Shown: positions 1-12,151 of the stretch, in pieces
Numbering within the stretch: the first letter of the stretch is position 1
How the letters are laid out: each line of letters opens with the position of its first letter
NCBI RefSeq assembly: GCF_011617705.1
Contig: NZ_CP050154.1
Location: 3,224,001-3,288,000 of the forward strand
Origin: Brevibacterium limosum
Lineage (GTDB): Bacteria > Actinomycetota > Actinomycetes > Actinomycetales > Brevibacteriaceae
Direction of reading: 5' to 3'
Length of the DNA: 64,000 nucleotides
The notes under the pieces: model-generated
What the model was told of the DNA's origin: nothing
Seen by the model: the letters and a program-made list of their open reading frames with translations, nothing else
Databases searched by the model: none
Program-made: the position numbers and the translations under genes

Positions 1-317
1 TAGGCGGGGTCTGCGAGTTTCGCCTCTTCGGGCAGGGCGCACTGGTCGAGCCAGTCGAGCAGCGGCCGTCCGAGATGGCCGATGGCCCGCACCTGCGGCA
101 GGTGGACGTGGGTGTCGACGAGCCCGGGGATGAGCACACCGTCGCGGAGGTCGACGACCTCGGCGGCGGGGTGCGCGGACCGGGCGGTGTCGAAATCGGT
201 GCGGGAGGTGATGAGTCCGTCGTCGACGACGAGGGCGACATCGGAGGCCGAGCGCAGCCGGCCCCCGGTGAATGGGTTGTCCGGCGTGTCGAAGACGCGA
301 ACGCGGTAGATGACCAC
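1..317 (-). CDS. guaD: Guanine deaminase, N-terminal part (cut by left edge)
   Basis: The reverse strand encodes an amidohydrolase N-terminus. A beta-strand region ends in PGLVDTHVHLPQ, which holds the metal-binding HxH, followed by GHLGRPLLDWLDQ and ALPEE. That combination is characteristic of guanine deaminase, which converts guanine to xanthine. I chose the GTG at 317 because AAGGAG lies seven bases upstream and no better start is in frame. About 105 residues are visible and the C-terminus lies outside the window. It follows xdhC in the same direction, so the product xanthine would feed the xanthine dehydrogenase encoded just upstream. Another amidohydrolase such as 8-oxoguanine deaminase is possible but the DWLDQ..LPEE stretch favours GuaD. 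Confidence 0.85.
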   Translation of the reverse strand, partial: MVIYRVRVFDTPDNPFTGGRLRSASDVALVVDDGLITSRTDFDTARSAHPAAEVVDLRDGVLIPGLVDTHVHLPQVRAIGHLGRPLLDWLDQCALPEEAKLADPA

Positions 318-380
318 AGTGGTTCTCCTTGGTTCAGTGACATGAGTCAGAGCAGAAAGTCAGTCAGCGGCGGCCTGTGC

Positions 381-1162
381 TCAGGCCATGCGGCCGAGCA
401 GGTCGGCGGCGACGCTCACGGCGATCGTCGCGGGTGCCTTGCCCGGCAGTTCGGGCAGTCCGATCGGGCACCGGATGGTGTCGACGGCCTCGGGCTCGAA
501 GCCTTCGGCGGCGAGGTTCCTGCGGAAGCGCTGCCATTTCGCGTTCGACCCGATGAGCCCGACCGAACCGAGGTCGCCGCGGGTCAGTGCCGCGGCACAC
601 AGATGCAGGTCCTCGGCATGGTCGTGGGTCATGATGACCACGTGCGCACCGGCCGGCAGCGCGGTGAGCACCTCTTCGCCGACGACGGCGAATTCGGAGC
701 GGATGCGCGCGACCGGGGTCTCCAGCGCGTCGATCGCCTCGAGCTGCTCGGGCCGTGAATCGCTGACCGTGAGGTCGATATCGTGGCGGGCCAGGATCCG
801 AGTGAGTTCGAGTCCGATGTTGCCGATGCCGAAGATCGCCACCGAGGCGGGCACGGGCAGGGGTTCGAACAGCATCGTGACCTCTCCGCCGCAGCATTGG
901 CGACCGTACTTGGCCGGGGCCTTGTCGTTGAGCCGCAGGGTGAGCATCTCCGGGGCCTGCTGCCGCTCGGCGAGCAGTTCACGGGCTCGGGTGAGGGCCG
1001 TCATCTCGAGATTGCCCCCGCCGATGGTCCCGAACAGGTCATCGGCGGTGGCGATCATCTTCGCTCCCGCCTCGCGTGGGGCGTGCCCGCGCACCGCGGC
1101 GAGAGTGATGAGGACAGCCGGCACCCGAGCTGCGCGAAGCTCGGCCGCGGTGTCCATCCAGG

Positions 1163-1166
<4 letters not shown>
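381..1166 (-). CDS. xdhC: Xanthine dehydrogenase accessory protein XdhC
   Basis: A 261-residue XdhC/CoxI family protein, which helps insert sulfurated molybdenum cofactor into xanthine dehydrogenase. The N-terminal XdhC/CoxI domain includes LITLAAVRGHAPREAGAKM and GTIGGGNLE. A C-terminal Rossmann-like domain includes VAIFGIGNIGLELTRIL near residues 112-128, and the protein ends with LPGKAPATIAVSVAADLL. The length is normal for the family. The start overlaps the xdhB stop by four bases (ATGA), so translation is probably coupled. Confidence 0.93.
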
Positions 1167-4998
<3,832 letters not shown>

Positions 4999-5015
4999 CG
5001 CACTTCACACCTCCC

Positions 5016-5035
5016 GCGTCTCTTCACTGAGACGC
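5016..5035. promoter_or_regulatory. Small stem-loop in the xdhA leader
   Basis: A perfect 7-bp inverted repeat, GCGTCTC and GAGACGC around a six-base loop. It lies directly upstream of the xdhA ribosome-binding site in the 195-bp space between the NCS2 permease and xdhA. It could be an operator or a leader hairpin. The function is not known from the sequence. Confidence 0.35.
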
Positions 5036-5193
5036 ACAGTGCATGGTTGGAACAATTTGCTTCGTTCTTCGAGCTTCTGGTTATCCATGCGAACAGCGCA
5101 GAAGAACGCGGAATCGGGGACAATGCGTCCCCGCAGGTCAGGCCCCGTGGGCGATCTGGCCTCTTCCCCAAGCTGAGTGTCCAACGATTGTTC

Positions 5194-6660
5194 TCATGCC
5201 CCCAAGATAGCCGATATCGGGCCGCGAACGAAGTACAGGACGAAACCGGCCGAGACGATCCACAGCAGCCAGTGGACCTGCCGGGCGCGGTTGCTCATGG
5301 CGTGGATGAGCGCCCAGGAGATGAATCCGACGCCGATTCCGTTGGCGATCGAATAGGTCAGCGGCATCGTCACCATGGTGAGGAAGACCGGCAGCGAGGT
5401 GCGGAAGTCGGTCATGTCGATCTCACGGATCTGTGTGACCATCATGGCGCCGACGACGACGAGCGCTGCGGCTCCGGCCTCCATCGGGATGACGGCGATG
5501 AGCGGTGAGAAGAACATCGACATCAGGAACAGCACCCCGGTGATGCAGGCGGCGAGACCGGTCCGCGCGCCCTCGGCGATTCCTGCGGCGGAGTCGACGA
5601 AGACCGTGTTCGACGAGGCGGATGCACCGCCGCCGAAGACCGCACCGAGACCTTCGACGACGAAGGCTCCGCGGATGCGCGGGAACATTCCGTCGTCGGT
5701 CTGGAGTCCGGCGCTGCGGGCGAGTCCCGTCATCGATCCCATCGCGTCGAAGAAGTTCGTGAACACGAGGGTGAAGACGAGCATCGTGGCCGCGAGGACG
5801 CCGATGTGCTGGAATCCGCCGAAGAGGTCGAAGGCGCCGATGAGACCGAAGTCGGGAACGGCGACGACCTGCTGCGGGAATTCCGGCGCGGCGAGGTTCC
5901 AGCCCAGCGGATCCGGGTCGACCGGATCCCCGACGGTGCCGAGCTTCGCGACCGCCTGGATGATGATCGCGGCGATCGTGGCCACGATGATGCCGATGAG
6001 GATCCCACCGGGGATCCGCCTCGCGACGAGGATGCCGATGAGGACGAGGGCGAAGACGAAGACCAGCGTCGGCAGGGAGCCGATCGATCCGTCCTGGCCC
6101 AGCTGGACGGGCGGGCCCTCCGGGGTGCGGGTGACGAACCCGGCGTTGACGAAGCCGATGAAGGCGATGAAGAGTCCGATGCCCACCGTGATGGCGATCT
6201 TCAGCGCATGCGGGACGGCATTGAAGATCGCGGTGCGGATTCCCGTCGCGCCGAGGACGACGATGATGACGCCGTTGATGACCACCAGCCCCATCGCATC
6301 GGCCCAGGTGACCTCCTGGACGACGGAGACGGCGAGGAAGCTGTTCATCCCCAGCCCGGCGGCGAGGCCGAAGGGCAGTCGGGCGACGACGCCGAAGAGG
6401 ATCGTGATGACGCCGGCGACGAGCCCGGTGACCGCGGTCAGCTGGGCGAAGTCGAGGCTGTCACCGGCGACGTCCTGGGAGCCGCCGAGGATGAGCGGGT
6501 TGAGGACGACGATATAGGCCATCGCGACGAAGGCGACGATGCCTCCGCGGATCTCCTGCTTGATCGACGACCCGCGCCCAGTGATTTCGAAGAATCTGTC
6601 GAGAAGCCCCGGTCTCGTAGATGCGGTCTGCACCGCTTGGTCGTTGTCAGCCATTTTCAT
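5194..6660 (-). CDS. NCS2 (AzgA-type) purine permease
   Basis: A 488-residue integral membrane protein of the nucleobase-cation symporter 2 family, AzgA/GhxP-like branch. These proteins usually import hypoxanthine, guanine or adenine by proton symport. Visible marks are the N-terminal GRGSSIKQEIRGGIVAFVAMAY, the long hydrophobic segments, GLGMNSFLAV and the ASSNTVFVDSAAGIAEGARTG region typical of the family. The ATG at 6660 follows a GAGGTGG site. It lies upstream of xdhA in the same direction, so purine uptake and catabolism are neighbours, but the 195-bp gap suggests xdhA has its own promoter. The substrate is inferred from context. Confidence 0.88.
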   Translation of the reverse strand: MKMADNDQAVQTASTRPGLLDRFFEITGRGSSIKQEIRGGIVAFVAMAYIVVLNPLILGGSQDVAGDSLDFAQLTAVTGLVAGVITILFGVVARLPFGLAAGLGMNSFLAVSVVQEVTWADAMGLVVINGVIIVVLGATGIRTAIFNAVPHALKIAITVGIGLFIAFIGFVNAGFVTRTPEGPPVQLGQDGSIGSLPTLVFVFALVLIGILVARRIPGGILIGIIVATIAAIIIQAVAKLGTVGDPVDPDPLGWNLAAPEFPQQVVAVPDFGLIGAFDLFGGFQHIGVLAATMLVFTLVFTNFFDAMGSMTGLARSAGLQTDDGMFPRIRGAFVVEGLGAVFGGGASASSNTVFVDSAAGIAEGARTGLAACITGVLFLMSMFFSPLIAVIPMEAGAAALVVVGAMMVTQIREIDMTDFRTSLPVFLTMVTMPLTYSIANGIGVGFISWALIHAMSNRARQVHWLLWIVSAGFVLYFVRGPISAILGA

Positions 6661-6889
6661 GGACCACCTCAGGTTGTTCGATTTGGTCAGCCGCCGACAT
6701 CATCGTCGTCGGCCCTGCGCCTTGAACGTGCGCAATGAAACAGGCAAGTCATCGGTCCGAGACCGAACCAGGATTTCCACATCCTGGAAAACTATTTCTG
6801 TTTCATCGAGCAAGTCTCGCCGCTCGACCCTGGTGTGTCAATCATCACACCTCTGCCCGCACCGATGCCATTCATCGGCGGGACAGACG

Positions 6890-6923
6890 AAACCCCTGAT
6901 CAGAATCGTCTGATCAGGGGTTT
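6890..6923 (-). terminator. Rho-independent terminator of tRNA-Ser
   Basis: A 14-bp perfect inverted repeat with arms AAACCCCTGATCAG and CTGATCAGGGGTTT around a six-base loop. It lies immediately 3' of the tRNA-Ser gene. On the tRNA strand the stem is followed by TTTCGTCT. Confidence 0.8.
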
Positions 6924-6930
6924 CCCGTGG

Positions 6931-7018
6931 CGGTGGCGGTGGGATTTGAACCCACGGTAGGGGGTTGCCCTACACAACATTTCGAGTGTTGCACCTTCGG
7001 CCGCTCGGACACGCCACC
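6931..7018 (-). tRNA. tRNA-Ser(CGA)
   Basis: Read on the reverse strand the gene begins GGTGGCG, which pairs with CGCCACC at the 3' end. The anticodon arm has CAACA and TGTTG around the loop CTCGAAA, giving anticodon CGA, which reads UCG. A long variable arm (GTAGGGCAACCCCCTAC) marks a class II tRNA. The T arm is GTGGG-TTCAAAT-CCCAC. The discriminator base is G, and CCA is encoded right after it (6930-6928). Confidence 0.95.
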
Positions 7019-7081
7019 GCCGACAACTGTACAGCGGTGGACTTTCCGCGTCCAAATCGGTTCACCGTGAGGTGGGACACG

Positions 7082-7513
7082 TCAGCGCCTGGCCGCGAAG
7101 AACTCTCTCAGCAGAGCTCGACTCTCCCCTGCCCGGACGCCCGAGGTCACCTCCGGATGATGGAGTGCTGCGCGATCGCGCAGCAGATCCCACACCGAAC
7201 CGACGGCTCCGGCCTTGTCGTCGAAGGCACCGAAGACCACGCGCTCGGCCCGGGAGCCGACGAGGGCCCCGGCGCACATCGCGCACGGCTCCAAGGTCAC
7301 GACGAGGGTGCAGCCGTCCAAGCGCCACTGACCCCTGACCGAGGCGGCGGCGGAGATCGCCATGAGCTCCGCGTGGCCGAGCGGATCGGCATCGACTTCG
7401 CGCCGATTGTGACCGCGCCCGATGACCTCACCGACCTCATCGATGACCACAGCCCCGACGGGAACGTCGTCATGAGCCGGCGCCAGCGCCGCCTCGGCGA
7501 GGGCATGCCCCAT
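7082..7513 (-). CDS. tadA: tRNA-specific adenosine deaminase
   Basis: A 143-residue deaminase that converts A34 to inosine in tRNA-Arg(ACG). It has the zinc-binding HAE motif (His47, Glu49) and PCAMC (Cys77, Cys80). It also carries [10 protein letters not shown] and GRGHN at the N-terminus, as in TadA rather than cytidine or riboflavin deaminases. The frame is open upstream, but no start codon precedes the ATG at 7513, so this start is used. It lies 20 bases after the tadA-associated gene in the same direction. Confidence 0.92.
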   Translation of the reverse strand: MGHALAEAALAPAHDDVPVGAVVIDEVGEVIGRGHNRREVDADPLGHAELMAISAAASVRGQWRLDGCTLVVTLEPCAMCAGALVGSRAERVVFGAFDDKAGAVGSVWDLLRDRAALHHPEVTSGVRAGESRALLREFFAARR

Positions 7514-7533
7514 CCATTCGGCGAACTGAGCGT

Positions 7534-8085
7534 TCAGCGTGCGGCCTCGAGCTGGTCGGCGAAGCCGACGGTCTCACCGACGTGGGCGACGACGCGGGCC
7601 GGGTCGGATCGGTAGCTTTCGACCTGGTCGATCAGGGTGGCGGCGGGGACCCCTCGGTCGGTGTAGATATCGGGATCCCCGGCCCATTCGGCATCGGCGT
7701 CGAATTCGAGCATCTCGACCTCGGCGTCGTCCTCATCCTCGTCGGCTTCGGTTTCGTCCTCCTCGGCGCCGAAGTCCTCTTCGGGTTCGGCCTCGTAGGC
7801 GTCGGGGCGGGAGTCGAGGAAGTCGGCGAAGATCTCTGCGAACGGGCTCGCCTCGACCGCGGCGAGGTCGGAGAGGAAGACCTTGACCTCATTGTCCGCG
7901 CACAGGCGCACGAGGCCGAACCATTCGTCTTCGTGTTCGATGACGGCCACGGCCTCTCCGTCATCGCCGGCGGCCGAGCGCATCATATCGACGAGGTCGT
8001 CGAGGTCGTTCGCGTCACGGACGTCGACATCGAGGGCGCGGAAGCCATCGCCGGAATCGGCCAGGATCTCAGTGAAGTACGACAT
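7534..8085 (-). CDS. tRNA adenosine deaminase-associated protein
   Basis: A 183-residue acidic protein beginning [10 protein letters not shown]. Actinobacteria commonly encode such a protein just upstream of tadA, and it is annotated only by that association. The N-terminal half resembles a folded domain ([45 protein letters not shown]). Residues of about 95-130 are a run of Glu and Asp. The ATG at 8085 has GGAGG close upstream, and the longer frame to 8196 has no comparable site. The biochemical role is unknown. Confidence 0.82.
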   Translation of the reverse strand: MSYFTEILADSGDGFRALDVDVRDANDLDDLVDMMRSAAGDDGEAVAVIEHEDEWFGLVRLCADNEVKVFLSDLAAVEASPFAEIFADFLDSRPDAYEAEPEEDFGAEEDETEADEDEDDAEVEMLEFDADAEWAGDPDIYTDRGVPAATLIDQVESYRSDPARVVAHVGETVGFADQLEAAR

Positions 8086-8157
8086 GCCTCCATTGTGAAC
8101 GCTTCGCCCCGCGTTGACCACTGCCGGAGGCGTCGAGTTCTCCCGTACCATTTGGGT

Positions 8158-8796
8158 ATGCATCTTCACGTAGCCGATCACCCGCTCATCGCCCACAAGC
8201 TCACCGCCCTGCGCGATGAGAACACGGATTCCGCGCGTTTCCGACAGCTCACCGAAGAGCTCGTCATGCTGCTGGCCTACGAGGCGACCCGATCGGTGTC
8301 GGTCGAGGACAAGGAGATCTCGACCCCGGTGACGACCACCACCGGCACCCGCATCGCCGAACCACGCCCCGTCGTGGTTCCGATCCTGCGCGCCGGGCTC
8401 GGCATGCTCGACGGCATGCTGCGCATCCTTCCCACCGCCGAGGTGGGCTTCCTCGGAATGGTCCGCGACGAGACGACGTTCGAGCCCAGCGCCTACGCCG
8501 ACCGTCTGCCCGATGACCTCACCGGTCGGCAGATCTTCGTCGTCGATCCGATGCTCGCCACCGGCGGGACCCTGGCCATGGCCATCGACTTCCTGCTCGC
8601 CCGCGGCGCTCGCGACGTCACCGCCGTATGCCTGGTCTCCGCCCCCGAGGGCGTCCAGCGCATCGAACGCGACTTCAGCGACTCCGCCGAGGTGAAGGTG
8701 TACACGGCGGCACTCGACGAGAAGCTCAACGAGAAGGGCTACATCGTGCCCGGGCTCGGTGACGCCGGGGACCGGATGTACGGAATCGTCGACTGA
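8158..8796 (+). CDS. upp: Uracil phosphoribosyltransferase
   Basis: A 212-residue enzyme of pyrimidine salvage that makes UMP from uracil and PRPP. It carries [14 protein letters not shown], the PRPP-binding [14 protein letters not shown], and a [17 protein letters not shown]-terminus, which is a UPRT signature. The length is typical. It is divergent from the tadA-associated gene, with only 72 bases between the two starts. Its partner in salvage, uridine kinase, is at 30294-30923. Confidence 0.96.
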   Translation: MHLHVADHPLIAHKLTALRDENTDSARFRQLTEELVMLLAYEATRSVSVEDKEISTPVTTTTGTRIAEPRPVVVPILRAGLGMLDGMLRILPTAEVGFLGMVRDETTFEPSAYADRLPDDLTGRQIFVVDPMLATGGTLAMAIDFLLARGARDVTAVCLVSAPEGVQRIERDFSDSAEVKVYTAALDEKLNEKGYIVPGLGDAGDRMYGIVD

Positions 8797-8910
8797 CCGG
8801 TCCCTGACGAGGCCGGACGAGGCTCGGCCGTTTCGTCATAATTCGTCACAGTCGTCTCATTTTCGGCTCTTTCATTGCAGTGTCTTCGCTTTGTGACAAA
8901 TAATGAAGCC

Positions 8911-8982
8911 ATGACTTCAGCGATCGACCAGATGCGAATGCCTGCGGCAGACATGTGTATGCCCTGCGTTCGCGGTCGGTGA
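8911..8982 (+). CDS. Possible 23-codon leader ORF with two Cys codons
   Basis: A short frame from ATG to TGA encodes a peptide ending in DMCMPCVRGR, in the leader of the winged-helix gene at 9074. No good ribosome site is visible, so translation is unproven. It is listed as a possible leader peptide only. Confidence 0.2.
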   Translation: MTSAIDQMRMPAADMCMPCVRGR

Positions 8983-9073
8983 TCGTACTCCCGCTGTCCG
9001 GCCTCGAACGAGTTCACTCAAGCAGCGGACTCCTCCAGTCATATCGACCCGATGGTCGGAGCAAAGGACAGCT

Positions 9074-9892
9074 ATGCCGAATCCAGAACCCGCCTACGTC
9101 CACCCGCGCAGCGCAGCGGCCACCCGACGTGCAGGAGCCAGGTTGAGCGCAGTCGACCCACAGAACGCACCGCACACCTTCGGCCCCGCCGGTGTCGTCC
9201 CCTCACCGAAGGCCGCTCGCGGAATCATCGTCTACATCGGACTCGATGAGTCCAAGGCCGCAGCCGACGGCACGAACCTCTCAGCGATCGCCGCTGAGCT
9301 GCAGGCCTACGCGAAGGAACTGGCCAGCCAGGCCGAGACGCAGGCCGTCATCGCACTGGCGCCGGAGGGCCGCGGCAGCGATATCGACGCCGTCCGCGCC
9401 GTGGCCAACGGCTCCCCCGCCGCGACCGGTGCTCCGGCGGCGACTCATGGGCCGGTGCGTTCGCGCATTCCCAACCGCATCCACCCGCCGGCTCTGCGCG
9501 AGGACTCCGCTCCGGCGGCTCCCGCACCCCGCGGCTTCGGCGGACGGGCCGGCGACGCCTACACCCAGGCGACCGGCGAACGTCTGCGCATCGACATTCC
9601 GCGCCGCGAGGTCCGCATCGACGGTGAGCTCGTCGACGTCACGACGAAGGAATTCGATCTGCTCGCCACCCTCGTCTCCCATGCCGATGAGACGCTTCCC
9701 CGTGAGGATCTCATCACCGCAGTGTGGTCCGGCGGTGAGGTTCCCGACGAACGCACCGTGGACGTGCACATCCGCCGACTGCGGCGCCGCCTCGGCGAAT
9801 ACGCTTCCGTGGTGCGCACGATGAGGGGTTCGGGCTACCGCTACGACACCCACCCCGATGTGACTGTGTGGAGCGCGACTGCACGTCGCTGA
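9074..9892 (+). CDS. Winged-helix (OmpR/PhoB-type) regulator without receiver
   Basis: A 272-residue protein whose last 100 residues form a PhoB-type winged helix: TTKEFDLLATLVSHADETLPREDLI, then the recognition-helix region ERTVDVHIRRLRRRLGEY, then RGSGYRYD. The first 160 residues are low-complexity, rich in Ala and Pro, with no receiver Asp or LxxD/K pattern, so this is not a standard response regulator. The ATG at 9074 is preceded by AAAGGA. The target is unknown. A 114-bp leader-like region and a possible tiny ORF lie upstream. Confidence 0.8.
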   Translation: MPNPEPAYVHPRSAAATRRAGARLSAVDPQNAPHTFGPAGVVPSPKAARGIIVYIGLDESKAAADGTNLSAIAAELQAYAKELASQAETQAVIALAPEGRGSDIDAVRAVANGSPAATGAPAATHGPVRSRIPNRIHPPALREDSAPAAPAPRGFGGRAGDAYTQATGERLRIDIPRREVRIDGELVDVTTKEFDLLATLVSHADETLPREDLITAVWSGGEVPDERTVDVHIRRLRRRLGEYASVVRTMRGSGYRYDTHPDVTVWSATARR

Positions 9893-9967
9893 TGCGGTGC
9901 GGCTGTGAGCCGTGTCGCAAGGGGCTTCCAGCGTGGGGCCAGACTTCCCGGTTAAGATCGTTGATCG

Positions 9968-10909
9968 ATGAACCAGGCATATTCCTCACCGCGCAGAAGG
10001 CACAGCCCCGCGAAGGGCGTCACCGCATTGATCTTCGGGATCCTCTATGCGGCGTTCCTGCTCCTCCACAATCTGCTGCCGACGCGGATGGGCATCGCCC
10101 TCATCCTCGAATCGGTGCTCCCGTGGACGGGGATCGTCCTCGCGCTGGTGCTGCTCATGTTCCTCATCCGCTTCTCCTGGCTCTCTGCCATCGGATTCCT
10201 CGTGCCCGCGCTGGTGTGGACGGGGATGTTCGGACCTGCTCTGCTGCCGAATCAGGATTCCGGTGATCCCGATCTGACGGTGGCCACCCACAATGTGGGG
10301 GCGAGGATGCCGCAGCCCACGGCGGCCGCACAGAACATCGTCGACCGTGATCCGGACATCGTCACGATCCAGGAGCTCGAGTCCCTGTCGGGCAAGATCA
10401 TCCACAAGGAGCTCGACTCCTCTTTCGACCATTCACAGGTTGTCGATACCATCGGCGTGTGGTCGAAATGGCCGATGTCGGCGCCCGAGGAGGTCGACCT
10501 GGGGCTGCAGTGGACGCGCGCGTTCGCGACCACGATCTCGACCGACCACGGTGACGTCCGCTTCTATGCCGTGCATATGCCCTCGGTGCGTCCGGGGCAC
10601 GAATCGATGCGCAACGCCGCTCTGCGCCGGTTGGCCACGACCGTGGAGACCGATGGCGCCGAACATGTGATCGTCGCCGGTGACTTCAACACGGCGGCGA
10701 CGGACAACAATATGGAGACCCTGGTTCCGCCGTTGGAGGATTCCCGGGAAGAGGCCCGAGGCGGGTTCGGCTTCACCTGGCCCGCCCGGTTCCCCGTCAC
10801 CCGGCTCGACCATGTCCTCTACCGCGGTTTCGAGGCCAGCTCCGACGAGGTGCTCGAACGCGGATCGAGTGACCACCGTGCCGTCCTCGCCGGGCTCGAC
10901 CTCAAGTAG
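9968..10909 (+). CDS. Membrane-anchored endonuclease/exonuclease/phosphatase protein
   Basis: A 313-residue protein with about three N-terminal membrane segments (residues 18-90, between FGILYAAFLLLHNLLP and SWLSAIGFLVPALVWTG). An EEP domain follows: VATHNVGARMPQP, DIVTIQELES with the catalytic metal-binding Glu, VIVAGDFNTAAT, and RLDHVLY...SSDHRAVLAGL. The catalytic domain would face outward. Phosphodiester or phospholipid substrates are both known in the family, so I leave the substrate open. It converges with marP 42 bases downstream. Confidence 0.87.
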   Translation: MNQAYSSPRRRHSPAKGVTALIFGILYAAFLLLHNLLPTRMGIALILESVLPWTGIVLALVLLMFLIRFSWLSAIGFLVPALVWTGMFGPALLPNQDSGDPDLTVATHNVGARMPQPTAAAQNIVDRDPDIVTIQELESLSGKIIHKELDSSFDHSQVVDTIGVWSKWPMSAPEEVDLGLQWTRAFATTISTDHGDVRFYAVHMPSVRPGHESMRNAALRRLATTVETDGAEHVIVAGDFNTAATDNNMETLVPPLEDSREEARGGFGFTWPARFPVTRLDHVLYRGFEASSDEVLERGSSDHRAVLAGLDLK

Positions 10910-10914
10910 TCGGA

Positions 10915-10964
10915 TTCAGTTCGTGCACGCGTTTCAGTTCGTGCACGCGTTTCAGTTCGTGCAC
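10915..10964. repeat. 18-bp direct repeat, 2.8 copies, over the marP stop codon
   Basis: The unit TTCAGTTCGTGCACGCGT occurs at 10915-10932 and 10933-10950, with a third partial copy (14 bases) at 10951-10964. The third copy contains the last codons and the TGA of marP on the reverse strand, so the repeat multiplies the end of the gene. Confidence 0.9.
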
Positions 10965-12142
10965 TGCCCGGCCGGCTGGGGTGTGCGGCTGCTCGTTCCG
11001 GCTTCGAGTTCGTCGGCGATCTCGGCTCGTGTGAGTGCGTACCCGGTTTCGTCATCGGTGGCCGAGCGGGCGAAGACCATGCCGACGACATCTCCCTGAG
11101 CGTCGATGAGCGGGCCTCCCGAATTGCCTTCGCGGACGATTCCACGCAGCGAATAGACCTCGCGAATCACGGATTTCGAGTCATAGATGTCGAGTCCGCG
11201 GGCGTTGATCTTCTCCCGCACCCGGGTCGGTGAGATCGTGTAGGGACCGTTGGCGGGGAATCCGACGACGACGGAGTCGTCCCCTGATCCGAGCCCGTCG
11301 CCGAAGTCGAGTGCGGGAGCGTCGAGTTCTGGAACTCGGAGCACGGCCACGTCGGCTTCGGCGTCGAATTCGACTACCTCGGCGCGATAGGGCCTGCCCT
11401 TGCCGCCGACCTGCACGGCGAGTTCCGTGGATCCGGCCACGACGTGGGCGTTGGTGGCGACGAGTCCGTCCTCGTAGACGAAGCCGGAGCCTTCCGAACC
11501 GGTGGCGCAGCTGGTGGCGGTGGTCGTGATCTTGACGACCGAGTCTTCGACGCTGCGACCGACGTCGACCATCCCGTCGTCGGGTTCTCCGACTCCGCGG
11601 ATCTGTTCGGGTTGACCGGAGAACACCTGTGGGAATCCCGACGCGCTCAGTCCCTTCGCCAGTCCGCCGAGGGCGTTCTGGGAGGAATAGGGAATGGTGC
11701 GGTCGATGGCGGCGATGACGGTGGAGTCGGCGACCCAGCGGTTGGGTTCGACGAGCGGGGTGGTGCGGATGAAGCCGGCGGCGAGCCAGACGACGAGGAT
11801 GTAGACGATCCCGGCGGTGACGGTGCCGCCGACGGCGTCGATGCCCTGGCCGAGATCGGAGTCCATAGAGCGTTTGATCCACGCGCCGATGCCGCTGCAG
11901 GCGAAGGCGAAGAGGACGGCGAGGACCAGTGGCATCGAGGCCAGCAGCATGAGCACGCCGGGGTTGTCCATGACATCGGTGCCGGTGCTCAGCGATTCGA
12001 CGAGCGGGGAGAGCAGGCGCCCGAGGACCCAGCCGACGATGAAGCCGGCCGCGGTTCCGAGGCCGGTGATGATGCCCTGGCGGAACCCGGCGAAGAGCGC
12101 CCCGATGCCGAGGACGATGAGGAGGATGTCGAATGCTGTCAC
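10952..12142 (-). CDS. marP: MarP-type membrane serine protease
   Basis: A 396-residue protease with four N-terminal membrane segments of CvpA type (residues 5-125) and a periplasmic trypsin-like domain. The catalytic triad is His233 (TNAHVVAG), Asp264 (EADVAVLRV) and Ser341 (GNSGGPLI). The positions nearly coincide with those of Mycobacterium tuberculosis MarP, which protects against acid stress. The acid-resistance role is inferred by homology. The start at 12142 lies nine bases after the PrsW-like gene, so the two membrane proteases are probably co-transcribed. The last residues (QCTN) fall inside an 18-bp tandem repeat. Confidence 0.92.
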   Translation of the reverse strand: MTAFDILLIVLGIGALFAGFRQGIITGLGTAAGFIVGWVLGRLLSPLVESLSTGTDVMDNPGVLMLLASMPLVLAVLFAFACSGIGAWIKRSMDSDLGQGIDAVGGTVTAGIVYILVVWLAAGFIRTTPLVEPNRWVADSTVIAAIDRTIPYSSQNALGGLAKGLSASGFPQVFSGQPEQIRGVGEPDDGMVDVGRSVEDSVVKITTTATSCATGSEGSGFVYEDGLVATNAHVVAGSTELAVQVGGKGRPYRAEVVEFDAEADVAVLRVPELDAPALDFGDGLGSGDDSVVVGFPANGPYTISPTRVREKINARGLDIYDSKSVIREVYSLRGIVREGNSGGPLIDAQGDVVGMVFARSATDDETGYALTRAEIADELEAGTSSRTPQPAGQCTN

Positions 12143-12151
12143 CGCTGGAAC

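Noticed and set aside
6661..6889. Possible purine riboswitch before the NCS2 permease
   Set aside because: I looked for a purine aptamer-like three-way junction on the reverse strand and saw no matching conserved loops.
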